The notes: a model not told the origin generated them from the letters alone. Positions 41,482 to 50,182 are shown, counted from the first letter of the stretch. The stretch is 62,761 bases of DNA from an uncultured Collinsella sp. (GCA_900548815.1 URLR01000004.1:1-62761), one strand, 5' to 3'. A program made the numbers and translations.

Positions 41482-42018
41482 ATGGGTCTGTTTGACATGT
41501 TCAAGAAGAAGGCTGAGCCCGCGGCTGCCGCTGTTCCGGCCTCCATCTCTGCTTCTGCTGGCGCCGACGTGCTGTGCTCGCCCGTCAAGGGCAAGGTCAT
41601 CAAGATGGCCGACGTGCCCGATCCCGTTTTTGGTGGCGAGGTTCTGGGCAAGGGCTGTGCCGTGTGGCCCGAGGACGATCTGGTCTACGCTCCCTGCGAC
41701 GGTAAGGTGACCGTCACCATGGGTCACGCCGTGGGTCTGCAGTCCGATAGCGGCATCGAGGTTCTGGTGCACGTTGGCGTCGATACCGTCAACATGAACG
41801 GTGACGGCTTCGAGGGCTTCGTCAAGGCCGACGACGTCGTGAAGGCCGGCCAGCCCATCCTCAAGATTGACCGCGCCAAGATTGCTGCCGCCGGTTACAA
41901 GGACTGCGTCGTCGTGGCCGTGTCCAACACCGCCGAGTTTGCCGATGTCGAACTCGCCGTCGAGGCCGACTCCGCTGTCGCCGCCGGTGACGCCATCGTT
42001 AAGGTCGTCCGCAAGTAA
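41482..42018 (+). CDS. crr: PTS glucose-type IIA component
   Basis: 178 residues. After a short amphipathic, Ala-rich start the EIIA-Glc fold shows both active-site histidines, His82 in TMGHAVGLQSDSG and the phosphorylated His97 in VLVHVGVDTVNM. It accepts phosphate from HPr and passes it to IIB of a glucose, trehalose or N-acetylglucosamine-type permease. As a stand-alone IIA it probably serves a IICB permease elsewhere. GAGGAG lies 7 nt before ATG 41482; the frame is open further upstream only by composition. A strong terminator follows, so the gene is monocistronic. Confidence 0.92.
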   Translation: MGLFDMFKKKAEPAAAAVPASISASAGADVLCSPVKGKVIKMADVPDPVFGGEVLGKGCAVWPEDDLVYAPCDGKVTVTMGHAVGLQSDSGIEVLVHVGVDTVNMNGDGFEGFVKADDVVKAGQPILKIDRAKIAAAGYKDCVVVAVSNTAEFADVELAVEADSAVAAGDAIVKVVRK

Positions 42019-42044
42019 ATTGCGGCATCCAAAGGATGTGCAAG

Positions 42045-42072
42045 GGTGGTCGGGTTTTCCGACCACCTTTTT
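42045..42072 (+). terminator. Intrinsic terminator after PTS IIA
   Basis: GGTGGTCGG (42045-42053) pairs with CCGACCACC (42059-42067), followed by six T. Confidence 0.93.
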
Positions 42073-42254
42073 TATTGCACCGCGGGAAAGCGTTTTATTG
42101 CACGTTGGGCGGGCTTGCAAACCGTTCGGACGCTAAAACGAACCGACCGTGCCTTCGCGTTGCCGAGGGTGTTCATAAGCGGATAGTATGGGCTTACTTA
42201 TTACAACGTGCGCCGCGTCTGGGAAGCGCGGTGCCGCTCATTGGGAGGAACAAC

Positions 42255-42812
42255 ATGAAAAAGAAGCTGCTGCTTGCGCCCCTCATGGCCGTCTTGGTTG
42301 CATGCGTGGTCGTACTTTCCGGCTGTGGAGGTCCTTCGGTTGAGGAGCTCATCACCGAGGATCTTACGACACAGTTTGACGAGGTCAAGAACGGTGGCGA
42401 CGACTTCCTCTCTGGTCTGGAGGAGGCTTCGGGCGACGAGTTCGAGCAGCTGGGTATCGATCCCAAGGAGTACGCCAAGACCTATCTCGAGGGCTTTGAC
42501 TACAAGATCGGCGACGTGACGGTCGACGAGGACAAGGGTGTCGCGACCGCCGAGGTCTCTATCACCTGCAAGTCTATGAACAAGATCGTCGAGGACTTCT
42601 CCACCCAGTATCAGGAGAAGGTCGCTGCGCTTGATACGGTTCCTTCCGATGACGAGCTGTACAAGATGGCCGGTCAGGTCATGGTCGATGTGACCAAGGC
42701 CACCGAGCCCAGGAAGACCACGGTCATCTTCAAGTACACCTGCAACGACGACGGCGAGTGGTCTGCCGACGACTCCGTCAACTCCGAGATGATGGATGCA
42801 ATGTTGAGCTAG
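42255..42812 (+). CDS. Secreted lipoprotein of unknown function
   Basis: 185 residues. Signal peptide with lipobox LSGC (Cys about 23) after MKKKLLLAPLMAVLVACVVV. The mature part is acidic and mostly helical in appearance (VEELITEDLTTQFDEVKNGG; EYAKTYLEGFDYKIGDVTVD) and resembles small exported proteins of the DUF5105-like sort found in Coriobacteriia. That match is by look only. ATG 42255 has GGGAGGAA upstream. The stop is followed within 3 nt by copy B of the structured 3' element. No partner gene is adjacent. Confidence 0.85.
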   Translation: MKKKLLLAPLMAVLVACVVVLSGCGGPSVEELITEDLTTQFDEVKNGGDDFLSGLEEASGDEFEQLGIDPKEYAKTYLEGFDYKIGDVTVDEDKGVATAEVSITCKSMNKIVEDFSTQYQEKVAALDTVPSDDELYKMAGQVMVDVTKATEPRKTTVIFKYTCNDDGEWSADDSVNSEMMDAMLS

Positions 42813-42815
42813 TTC

Positions 42816-42985
42816 GTTGCGGCGTTTTACCAAACGCCGCAACTGCTCGACGCTGCAAGCCCGCCAGAGCGGCAATCTGCCTTTCAACTTCGGCGGCATG
42901 ACCAAAAGGTCAATGCCGCCTTGTTTCAAGGCACCTTGCTCGCTCTGGCGGGCTTTCGCTGTCGTTGCCAAAACAACGTCGTTCC
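42816..42985 (+). ncRNA. Structured 3' element, copy B (after the lipoprotein gene)
   Basis: P1: GTTGCGGCGTTT (42816-42827) with 42832-42843, loop TACC, 12 perfect pairs. P2: GCCCGCCAGAGCGGCAA (42859-42875) with 42936-42953, 17 pairs and one bulged T (42940). P3: TGCCTT (42878-42883) with AAGGCA (42928-42933). P4: GGCGGCAT-GACC with GGTC-A-ATGCCGCC (42892-42920), loop AAAA, bulged A (42912). The internal loop is TCAACTTC/TTGTTTC. A possible outer CGAC/GTCG pair and a CGTTG/CAACG hairpin end the unit. It has no open frame of its own. Confidence 0.8.
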
Positions 42986-43035
42986 CTTGGTTGGCTTAAA
43001 GTGGCACTTTTACCTGCGACGTTGCCATCGCTGAA

Positions 43036-43104
43036 GTAGTCATTGGGAAGGCGGCAGCTGGGGACGTTCCTTTTCTGCCGGCAGTTGGGGACACTCCTTG
43101 TGCC
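43036..43104 (-). repeat. Composite of GGGGAC-type palindromic repeats
   Basis: A broken left arm GTAGTCATTGGG is followed by CGGCAG (43052-43057) and CTGCCG (43075-43080) around GGGGACGTTCC, then GGCAGTTGGGGACACTCC. These look like nested or decayed members of the AACGTCCCC family. Confidence 0.55.
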
Positions 43105-43124
43105 AGCGTTGCACCGAGTGCTTG

Positions 43125-43294
43125 GGAAACCGCGACCCGGTTTTTGGCCGAATAGTGGGTCGCATTTTCCGGATGGGGTGGGTTGCGGAAACTGCGACCC
43201 GGAATATTGCTCTGAAGTGGGATGCGGTTTCCCTGATGCGCCTCAAACGGAAAGCGCATCCCATTCCGGAGCTTCAAAACGGGATGCGCTTTCC
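43125..43294. repeat. Array of three GGAAA...CCC hairpins
   Basis: Hairpin 1: GGAAACCGCGACCC (43125-43138) with GGGTCGCATTTTCC (43157-43170). Hairpin 2: GGAAACTGCGACCC (43187-43200) with GGGATGCGGTTTCC, imperfect. Hairpin 3: GGAAAGCGCATCCC (43249-43262) with GGGATGCGCTTTCC (43281-43294), perfect. Loops share GTTTTTGGCC or GCTTCAAAA elements with the copies at 39640, 41084 and 57940. Apart from this and the elements before it, 42986-43336 has no gene. Confidence 0.7.
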
Positions 43295-43336
43295 GCGCGG
43301 AAGAATTGTCGCAGCTGCGTTAAGCAGTGTCGCTCG

Positions 43337-44005
43337 TTACTCGCCCAGGATCAGCGCTGCGAGCTCTGCCTGGGTGTCCACCACGTAGTCGGCGCCGGTG
43401 GCTTCCAGCTCTGCGCGGCCGCGGAAACCCCAGCTGACGCCCGCACTCTTAAGGCCGGCGTTGTGGCCGGTCAGGATATCGACATTGGAATCGCCTACGT
43501 AGAGCGTGGTCGCCGGGTCGGCGCCTAGCTCTTCCATCACATGCAGCGTGACGGGTGCTTCGGGCTTGGGCGGAAACGCATCGACACGGCCCTGCACCAG
43601 CGCAAAGCGCTTGGAACCAAAATACTTTTCGATAAGCGAAGCCGCCGAGACGTGGTCCTTGTTAGTGAGCACGGCAAGCTGAACGCCCGCGGCGCGCAAG
43701 CGGTCGAGCATCTCGATCGTGCCGGCATAGGGAGCGGTGTGGTCTTCCTTGTGCTCGCCGTAGTAAGCCCTAAACTCGGCAAGCGTCTGCTCAAACATGC
43801 GGCCGTCGCCTGCGTACTCGGCGGGCATAAAGCGCTCAACCAGCTTGAGCATGCCGTTTCCCACCTTGTAGCGGTACTCGTCAACGGCAAACGTGGGCCA
43901 GCCGTGCGCCTCGCAGGTATGGTTGACGGCGGCCGCCAGGTCCTCGAGCGTGTTGAGAATGGTGCCGTCCAGGTCAAAGATCACATGGGAAAAAGCTGCT
44001 GCCAT
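43337..44005 (-). CDS. gph: HAD-family phosphoglycolate phosphatase-like protein
   Basis: 222 residues. HAD motif I FDLDGTILNT (Asp11, Asp13), a helical cap (about 20-90), motif II VLTNK (about 118), motif III Lys in FPPKPEAP (about 155) and motif IV YVGDSNVDILTG (about 178). This fits Gph/PgpB-type phosphatases acting on phosphoglycolate or a similar small phosphoester. AGGAG lies 6 nt before ATG 44005, which is preferred to the longer frame. It follows hypE on the same strand after 105 nt, so read-through is possible but no functional link is evident. Confidence 0.88.
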   Translation of the reverse strand: MAAAFSHVIFDLDGTILNTLEDLAAAVNHTCEAHGWPTFAVDEYRYKVGNGMLKLVERFMPAEYAGDGRMFEQTLAEFRAYYGEHKEDHTAPYAGTIEMLDRLRAAGVQLAVLTNKDHVSAASLIEKYFGSKRFALVQGRVDAFPPKPEAPVTLHVMEELGADPATTLYVGDSNVDILTGHNAGLKSAGVSWGFRGRAELEATGADYVVDTQAELAALILGE

Positions 44006-44110
44006 GGGTGCTCCTGCCGCTTGAGTTGTAAAACGCACCCCATGATACTGGGCATGCGTGCCGGGCATGTTTGGAATCTGAATATCTTTAATAGCCCTGA
44101 GCCTTTGTCG

Positions 44111-45145
44111 TTAGCAAATTCTCGGCAGCTGCTCTCCTACGAGCATGTCGAGGATGCGGGTCGAGCCCCAGCCGGTGCGCACGCGCACGGCGGGATGGGC
44201 GCCCTCGGCAAGTGGCAGCACGCGGCCGATGATGGCGGCATTCTCGCCGTAGCGGGCGGCGCGCATGGCGCTCAGCGCGGCATCGGCTTGCTCGGCCGGC
44301 ACGACGGCAACCATCTTGCCCTCGTTTGCCACCTGCAGCACATCGTAGCCGAGCATCTCGCAGGCGGCCTGCACGTCGGGACGCACGGGCACGGCATCCT
44401 CGTCGACCTCCATGGCAACATTGCTGGCCTGGGCAAACTCGTTGAGTGTGGACGCCAAGCCACCGCGCGTGGGGTCGCGGAAGCAGCGTGTGTCGGGTGC
44501 TGCGGAAAGCACATCGGCAATCAGGTGGTTGAGCGGCGCGGCGTCGCTTTCGATGGTGCTCGAAAACGCCAGACCCTCGCGCTGACTCATGATGGCGATG
44601 CCGTGGTCGCCCAGTGTGCCCGACACCAGGATGACGTCGCCGGGCCGGCAGTTTGCGCCACTGAGCGCCACGCCCGCGGGTACCTCGCCCACACCGGCGG
44701 TATTGATATAGACGCCGTCGGCCCCGCCGCGCTCGACCACCTTAGTGTCGCCCGTGATTATGGACACGCCCGCTTCGTGCGCCGTTTCGGCCATCGTCTG
44801 CACAATCTGGTGGAGCTTATCCATGGGATAGCCTTCTTCGAGGATGAAGCCGCACGATAGGTAGCGCACGTTGGCGCCCGAGGTCGCGACGTCGTTGACG
44901 GTTCCGCACACGGCGAGGCGGCCGATGTTGCCACCGGGGAAGAACTGCGGCGAGACTACAAAGCTGTCGGTCGACATGGCGATGCGCCCGCTCGCGGGCA
45001 GCGTGGCGACGCCGGCGTCGTTGCCTTCGAGCAGCTCGGGCGACCCAAAGGCATCCAAAAAGACCTCATCGATGATGCGTTTCATCATCTGGCCGCCGGA
45101 GCCGTGGCCCAGCAGGACGGTGCTATCGGTAACGCTATGGGACAT
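44111..45145 (-). CDS. hypE: Hydrogenase maturation protein HypE
   Basis: 344 residues, PurM/AIR-synthase fold. GHGSGGQMMKRII at the start, the ATP-binding SGTLGDHGIAIM and TRGGLASTLNEFA, and the C-terminal tetrapeptide PRIC. Its last Cys receives the carbamoyl group from HypF and is dehydrated to thiocyanate to make the cyanide ligand of [NiFe] hydrogenase. It is the last gene of the hypFCDE run, 48 nt after hypD. Confidence 0.97.
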   Translation of the reverse strand: MSHSVTDSTVLLGHGSGGQMMKRIIDEVFLDAFGSPELLEGNDAGVATLPASGRIAMSTDSFVVSPQFFPGGNIGRLAVCGTVNDVATSGANVRYLSCGFILEEGYPMDKLHQIVQTMAETAHEAGVSIITGDTKVVERGGADGVYINTAGVGEVPAGVALSGANCRPGDVILVSGTLGDHGIAIMSQREGLAFSSTIESDAAPLNHLIADVLSAAPDTRCFRDPTRGGLASTLNEFAQASNVAMEVDEDAVPVRPDVQAACEMLGYDVLQVANEGKMVAVVPAEQADAALSAMRAARYGENAAIIGRVLPLAEGAHPAVRVRTGWGSTRILDMLVGEQLPRIC

Positions 45146-45193
45146 ATCGAAAACTCCAATCGTGGGAGGTGTCAGCGCGCGGGGGCGTTCGGG

Positions 45194-46306
45194 CTAGACT
45201 CGGTAACGGTAGTACGCCGCGCAGCTGCCCTCGGAGCTCACCATGCACGGGCCGACGGGGTACTCGGGCGTGCAGGTGCGGCCAAAGAGCGGGCAGTTGC
45301 TCGGCGTAATGGCTCCGCGCAGCACGTCGCCGCAGCGGCATCCGCGTGGCTCGACTGTCGCCTCAACGGGCACATCAAAGCGGGTACGGGCATCAAAGCG
45401 CGTGAATTCGGGACGAATGGCGAGCCCCGAAGCCGCAATCGACCCCAATCCGCGCCATGTGGTATCGCACGGCTCAAACACCTGCTCGACCAGCTGGCGC
45501 GCCACGGGATTGCCGTCTGCGTTGACGCCACGGCGGTAGGCGTTGTCAATCGCCGGCCTGTCCTCGACAACCATCTGGACCAGCATGCAGATGCCCTGCA
45601 GGATATCGACCGGTTCAAATCCCGTGACCACGCCCGGGGTATTGAATTCGTCGACCAAAAAGCTAAAGGGCGCCAAGCCCGTGATGGTGGCGACGTGGCC
45701 CGGCAGGATAAAGCCGTCGATGGTGGTCTCGGGATCGTTGGCGATGGCGCGCAACGCCGGCGGCGTGGTCTTGTGGGCGCAATAGACCGAGAAGTTCAAA
45801 AGCCCGCGCGCCTCGGCCTCCAAGATGGCGGCGGCGATGGTGGGCGTCGTAGTCTCAAAGCCCACGCCCATAAAAATGACCGGGCGATCAGGGTTTTGCT
45901 CGGCAATGTCGAGCGCGTCGAGCGGGGAATAGACGATGCGGATATCGCGCCCCGCCGCCTTTTGCGCAGCGAGCGAGGTGGATGATCCGGGCACGCGCAT
46001 CATGTCGCCAAAGGTGGTGATGATGGCGCCGTCTATGTTGGCGAGCGCGATTGCGTGGTCGATGTCGCGGTTGGCGGTGACGCAGACGGGGCAGCCCGGG
46101 CCGCTCAGCAGCTTGAGCCCGGCCGGCATAATGGAGCGAAAGCCATAGCGCCCGATGCTCACGGTATGCGTGCCGCAGACTTCCATAAGGTTGATGGTGC
46201 GGTCGCCGACAAGCTCATGAATGCGCTCGATGAGCTCGCGAGCCAGCTTGGGATCGCGGAATGCCGAGAAATCGATACCGGAGCGCGCCGGCTGCTCGGG
46301 CGCCAC
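45194..46306 (-). CDS. hypD: Hydrogenase maturation protein HypD
   Basis: 370 residues. Conserved Cys motifs MEVCGTHTVSIGRYG (about 41), LLSGPGCPVCVT (about 68) and GVGFETTTP. The C-terminal cluster-binding region CRCGDVLRGAITPSNCPLFG includes further Cys to the end. HypD holds a [4Fe-4S] cluster and, with HypC, assembles the Fe(CN)2CO unit. The GTG start overlaps the hypC stop by one base (TAGTG), indicating translational coupling and the expected HypC-HypD partnership. Confidence 0.96.
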   Translation of the reverse strand: MAPEQPARSGIDFSAFRDPKLARELIERIHELVGDRTINLMEVCGTHTVSIGRYGFRSIMPAGLKLLSGPGCPVCVTANRDIDHAIALANIDGAIITTFGDMMRVPGSSTSLAAQKAAGRDIRIVYSPLDALDIAEQNPDRPVIFMGVGFETTTPTIAAAILEAEARGLLNFSVYCAHKTTPPALRAIANDPETTIDGFILPGHVATITGLAPFSFLVDEFNTPGVVTGFEPVDILQGICMLVQMVVEDRPAIDNAYRRGVNADGNPVARQLVEQVFEPCDTTWRGLGSIAASGLAIRPEFTRFDARTRFDVPVEATVEPRGCRCGDVLRGAITPSNCPLFGRTCTPEYPVGPCMVSSEGSCAAYYRYRV

Positions 46307-46566
46307 TAGTAAGCCTCCGCCGGGTTGGTGGTCAGCTGGTCTTCTTCGACCAGCTCGGACATGGCATTAACAAGCTCGAGCGTTTCCTGTGCTTCCTGCT
46401 CGTCGACAATCTGGATGCCAAAGCCGGCGTGTACGAGAATATAGTCGCCAACCTGCGCCGTCGGCACGAGTCGCAGCGACACGGGGCGCTCGATGCCCAT
46501 CATGTCGACGGTGGCCTTGAGGTCGTCGTCGCGTTTGACTACTTTACCGGGAACGGCAAGGCACAT
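46306..46566 (-). CDS. hypC: Hydrogenase maturation chaperone HypC
   Basis: 86 residues. Starts MCLAVPGKVV, the family signature; after removal of Met, Cys2 binds the iron ligand unit. HAGFGIQIVDEQEAQETL marks the conserved C-terminal helix. It escorts the Fe(CN)2CO centre to the large hydrogenase subunit. AGGGGAA precedes the ATG. A 131-nt gap separates it from hypF. Confidence 0.97.
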   Translation of the reverse strand: MCLAVPGKVVKRDDDLKATVDMMGIERPVSLRLVPTAQVGDYILVHAGFGIQIVDEQEAQETLELVNAMSELVEEDQLTTNPAEAY

Positions 46567-46697
46567 ATTGTTCCCCTTTTATACGCTTTGCGCTGGACGG
46601 GCGCTCAATAATCCATCAGCTGATGGTAGCGCTCGCGGGCGCTGCGGGCAAACGCGCTACACCTGTGAGACGGCGGCTTGCGGGCTGGCCGAACAGC

Positions 46698-49169
46698 CTA
46701 CTGCGATGCAACCTGCGCAAGACGAGCGCTTGCGACTGCCGCCTGACCGTAGGCGATGCAGCCGTCGTTAACGGGCACGGTTTGGGGAATCAAGACAGTG
46801 AGACCCATGCTTTTGAGCTCGCGGGTGAGGAGCTGGAGCAAAAGTCGGTTCATGAACACGCCGCCCGAGAGCGCGACGGTATCGATGCCTTCGCGCGCGC
46901 AGATTTCGCGTGCGATTCGTGCCGAAGAGCGCGCGATGGCGATATGGAAGTCGAGCGCGAGCCTGTAGGCCGCAGTGCCGGCCCTGGTTCCCTCCAAAAG
47001 CGCCTCAATAAGCGATCTGGAGTTTAGAACATGGCAGGCGTCCGGACGGGATGATTCGGTTACGGAAAAGCCGGCTATATTGCCGGCGGGGCAGGCACTT
47101 TCACTGCTGAGCGCGCGCCAGGCGGCAGCCTCAAGCTCGATGGCGGGTTCGCCCTCGTAGGTTGCCTTGTCGCAGATGCCCAGAATTGCTGCCGCGGCAT
47201 CAAAGAGACGCCCCATGCTGCTGGTGCGCGGGCTGTTGATGCCGCGCTCGATCATGGTGGCTGTCACGCTGCGCGTTTGCTCGCCGAGGCTGTCCAAAAG
47301 CCGAGCGGCACCTGGGTGCTCGAGCAGGCCGAGCTCACTGAGCAGGGCAAAGGCGTTGCGGCAGGCGTCGCGCACGGAGGCCGCCCCGCCGGGGAGCGCC
47401 CAGGTGCGCAAATGCGCGGCGCGCTCAAAGCCGCCAAGGCTGGCAACAAGAAACTCGCCGCCCCAAATGGTCCCATCGGTGCCGGCGCCGGTGCCGTCAA
47501 AGGCGATGCCAAGGACACGCGCGTCGGTTGTAAGCTGGCCCGCGGCGATGGCTTCGGCCATTACGCTCGCGATATGCGCATGATGGTGCTGCACCTCGAC
47601 GAGCGGCAGATTGCATTTTCGCGCCTGCTCGCGCGCCCACTGGCCCGATAGATAGCTGGGGTGTAAATCGCAGGCCAAGGCGGCGGGCGCCAAATCAAAG
47701 AGATCTTCCAAGCGCGTGCGCGCAGCGTTCCAGGCATCGAAGGTCCCGCCGTTTTCAACATCGCCGATATGCTGCGACACAAAACAGGTTGCCTCGCCGT
47801 TCGTCCCTTCACGCGTGAGCGCAATCGTGGCCTTTTGTTGTGGCCCGCAGGCGAGCACGCAGGACGGAGCGCGGTCGAGCGCCGGCAACGGCAGCGGCTG
47901 GGGTGCATATCCGCGAGCGCGGCGCACGGGCATAACGGCGCCGTCAACCACGCGCACCACGGAATCGTCATAGCGCGAGAGAATCGCTCGATCGTTGCCG
48001 AGCAGCGCGTCGGCAATGCCGGCGGCAACGAGGCGTTCCCAAGCAAGATCGTCATCGGTCTCGATGGGTTCTTCGCTCAGGTTTCCGCTGGTCATGACCA
48101 GCGCGTGCATGTCATGCGACGCGGCAGCTGCAAGCAGCAGATGTTGAAGCGGCGTATAGGGGAGCATGACGCCGAGCTCGGGCAAGTCGTGCGCGACAGA
48201 TGGCGCGAGGGCGAGGATGTCGGGGGAACCGCCGTTGCCCTCGCCAACAGTGCGCCGGCGCAGCAGCACAATGGGGCGGATACTGCCAGCGAGCAGATCG
48301 CGTTCAGCATCGTCGATATGACACAGGCGCCCGGCATCGGCAAGACTGCGAACCATGACGGCAAGTGGCTTGTTGCTGCGACGCTTGCGACGGCGCAGCT
48401 CGCGCACCGCTTGTTCGTTGGCAGCATCGCAGGCCAGGTGGAATCCGCCCAGGCCCTTGATGGCGACGATGCCACCGCTGGCCAGCAGCTCAACGCAGCG
48501 CTCGATGATAGCGTCGCTGGCCTCGCGTGTGGTGCCGACGGTCGGTGTCGCGGACGAATTCCCGCACGCATCGCCGTTTACAGTCTCGCGCCACGTAATA
48601 TGCGGCCCGCAATCAAAGCAGGCATCGGGCTGCGCGTGAAAACGCCGGTCGAGTGGGTCGACATACTCCGCAGCGCACTTGGGACACATGGGAAAACAAT
48701 CCATCGATGTGGCCGCTCGGTCATAAGGCAGCGATCGGATGATGGTAAAGCGTGGGCCGCAGTTAGTGCAGTTGATAAAGGGGTAGTGATAGCGTCGGTC
48801 GGCGGGATCGAACAATTCGCGCAGGCAATCGTCACAGGTAGCGATGTCGGGCGAGACGAGCGTCGTGTGTGCGGTCTGGTCCTGCGATGCTACGATGCGA
48901 AAGCCCTGTTCATCGGCGGCATCCCAAACGTCGGGCTCCAGGTCTGCAACAGCGACATGCTCAACGCGGGCCGCGGCAGGCGCGTGCTCCGACAGCGCGG
49001 CGACAAAGCCGTCGAGCGCCTCGACCGAAGCATGCGCCTCGATGTGCACGCCATCGCCCGCGTTGAGCACCCAGCCGCAAATGCCATGCGCCATAGCCTC
49101 GCGATACACAAATGGCCGCATGCCAACGCCCTGCACAATGCCCGTCACATGAATATGCACATGCCGCAT
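46698..49169 (-). CDS. hypF: Carbamoyltransferase HypF
   Basis: 823 residues. N-terminal acylphosphatase domain (VTGIVQGVGMRPFVYREA, about 7-24). Two zinc fingers follow (CDDCLRELFDP...CTNCGPRF and CPKCAAEY...CFDCGPH, about 107-190), then a YrdC-like domain (about 205-385, KGLGGFHLACDA). A Kae1-like domain (about 400-790) shows VQHHHAHIASVMAE and FDGTGAGTDGTIWGGE. It transfers carbamoyl phosphate to HypE. ATG 49169 is preferred because GGAGGG sits between it and the in-frame ATG 49184. It follows nikR by 29 nt. Confidence 0.96.
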   Translation of the reverse strand: MRHVHIHVTGIVQGVGMRPFVYREAMAHGICGWVLNAGDGVHIEAHASVEALDGFVAALSEHAPAAARVEHVAVADLEPDVWDAADEQGFRIVASQDQTAHTTLVSPDIATCDDCLRELFDPADRRYHYPFINCTNCGPRFTIIRSLPYDRAATSMDCFPMCPKCAAEYVDPLDRRFHAQPDACFDCGPHITWRETVNGDACGNSSATPTVGTTREASDAIIERCVELLASGGIVAIKGLGGFHLACDAANEQAVRELRRRKRRSNKPLAVMVRSLADAGRLCHIDDAERDLLAGSIRPIVLLRRRTVGEGNGGSPDILALAPSVAHDLPELGVMLPYTPLQHLLLAAAASHDMHALVMTSGNLSEEPIETDDDLAWERLVAAGIADALLGNDRAILSRYDDSVVRVVDGAVMPVRRARGYAPQPLPLPALDRAPSCVLACGPQQKATIALTREGTNGEATCFVSQHIGDVENGGTFDAWNAARTRLEDLFDLAPAALACDLHPSYLSGQWAREQARKCNLPLVEVQHHHAHIASVMAEAIAAGQLTTDARVLGIAFDGTGAGTDGTIWGGEFLVASLGGFERAAHLRTWALPGGAASVRDACRNAFALLSELGLLEHPGAARLLDSLGEQTRSVTATMIERGINSPRTSSMGRLFDAAAAILGICDKATYEGEPAIELEAAAWRALSSESACPAGNIAGFSVTESSRPDACHVLNSRSLIEALLEGTRAGTAAYRLALDFHIAIARSSARIAREICAREGIDTVALSGGVFMNRLLLQLLTRELKSMGLTVLIPQTVPVNDGCIAYGQAAVASARLAQVASQ

Positions 49170-49198
49170 GCGACCCTCCTTCATTGAAGTATGTGCTG

Positions 49199-49711
49199 TT
49201 AGAGCCCCAGGCTTTGCTTGGTGGCGGCGCAGGTGAGCTCGCCGTGCTTAACGCCGCGCAGCCCCAGCAACCGGTCCGCCAGCTCGTAGACGCGTTTGCC
49301 GCGACCCTTGAGCGCCAGAATCTCCAGGCAGTTGTGGTGGTCCAGATGCACGTGCATGGTCGAGACAATCTCGTTGGTGTAGTCGTGCTGCACCTCGTCC
49401 AGACGGCGCGTCAGATCGCCGGTGTGATGGTCGTAGATCATGGTGAGCGACCCGATAACGTGCTCATCGGGCGTGCGCATCTGCTCCTTGGCGATCGAGG
49501 CGCGAATCAGGTCGCGCACGGCCTCGGATCGGTTGGCCACGTCGCCGCGGCGTGCGATCTGCTCGTCAAAACGGCGCAGCAGATCGTCGGGTGCGGTAAC
49601 CGAAAAACGGACCAGCTCGGAGCCGGAACCACTACAGTGGCAGCCCGCGTCACCGTCCGCCCCGTGCGGATGCTCGTGCTCGTACCCGCAGCTGTGCTCG
49701 TGTTCGGCCAC
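49199..49711 (-). CDS. nikR: Nickel-responsive regulator NikR with His-rich extension
   Basis: 170 residues, against about 135-140 for usual NikR. A ribbon-helix-helix domain (about 33-80, ELVRFSVTAPDDLLRRFDEQ) and a C-terminal ACT-like domain with the nickel ligands in HVHLDHHNCLEIL. The extra N-terminal part (HEHSCGYEHEHPHGADGD...CHC, about 4-27) is rich in His and Cys and probably binds metal. GTG start; it follows a small gene by one base and precedes hypF, so nickel supply and hydrogenase maturation share one operon. Confidence 0.93.
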   Translation of the reverse strand: MAEHEHSCGYEHEHPHGADGDAGCHCSGSGSELVRFSVTAPDDLLRRFDEQIARRGDVANRSEAVRDLIRASIAKEQMRTPDEHVIGSLTMIYDHHTGDLTRRLDEVQHDYTNEIVSTMHVHLDHHNCLEILALKGRGKRVYELADRLLGLRGVKHGELTCAATKQSLGL

Positions 49712-49712
49712 C

Positions 49713-49961
49713 TTACACCAGCTTCACGGAGCCGACGGAGTTGTGGTCGGCCTCGATGGCTTCCTCGTAGCCCTCGAGCGCGTCATGCGCCTCGTGCAGC
49801 GCGGCCATGGCGGCCTCGAGCTTGGCGCCGATGCGCTCCATGTCAAAATTCTCGGTCGCATGCAGCAGCTGATGGCTCCACTCGTGAGCGAGCTCGATGG
49901 TGTCGTCGACCTGTTTGACGCTCATGGCAAGCTGGCTCATGTTCATTCCAACATCATGCAT
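49713..49961 (-). CDS. Small helical protein, first gene of the nikR-hyp operon
   Basis: 82 residues, acidic, all helical by composition (VDDTIELAHEWSHQLLHATE; AKLEAAMAALHEAHDALEGY), with several His but no Cys. It has no recognised domain. AAGGAG lies about 7 nt before ATG 49961 and the stop is one base from nikR, so it is expressed with the nickel operon. A metallochaperone or hydrogenase accessory role is only a guess from position. Confidence 0.75.
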   Translation of the reverse strand: MHDVGMNMSQLAMSVKQVDDTIELAHEWSHQLLHATENFDMERIGAKLEAAMAALHEAHDALEGYEEAIEADHNSVGSVKLV

Positions 49962-50182
49962 GGAAAATCTCCTTTTGTATGGGGTAGTTTAGTGGTTCAG
50001 ATTTTACTACGCCCGCTCTGTGCGCAGCTGCATAAGAAAACGGGTACGAGTCTGTGCGACCCGCACCCGTTCACTGGGGGCTGTTTGTGACTACCATACT
50101 ATCCGTGGTTGCACTCGGTGCATCCAGAAGTCCGGCGAGCGGTGCAAAAGCGCTCATAGACGGCGGGTAAGTAACAAGCGTA

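Noticed and set aside
42816..42843. P1 hairpins of the structured element as plain intrinsic terminators
   Set aside because: None of the three is followed by a T-run, and the conserved sequence continues for well over 100 nt beyond the hairpin.
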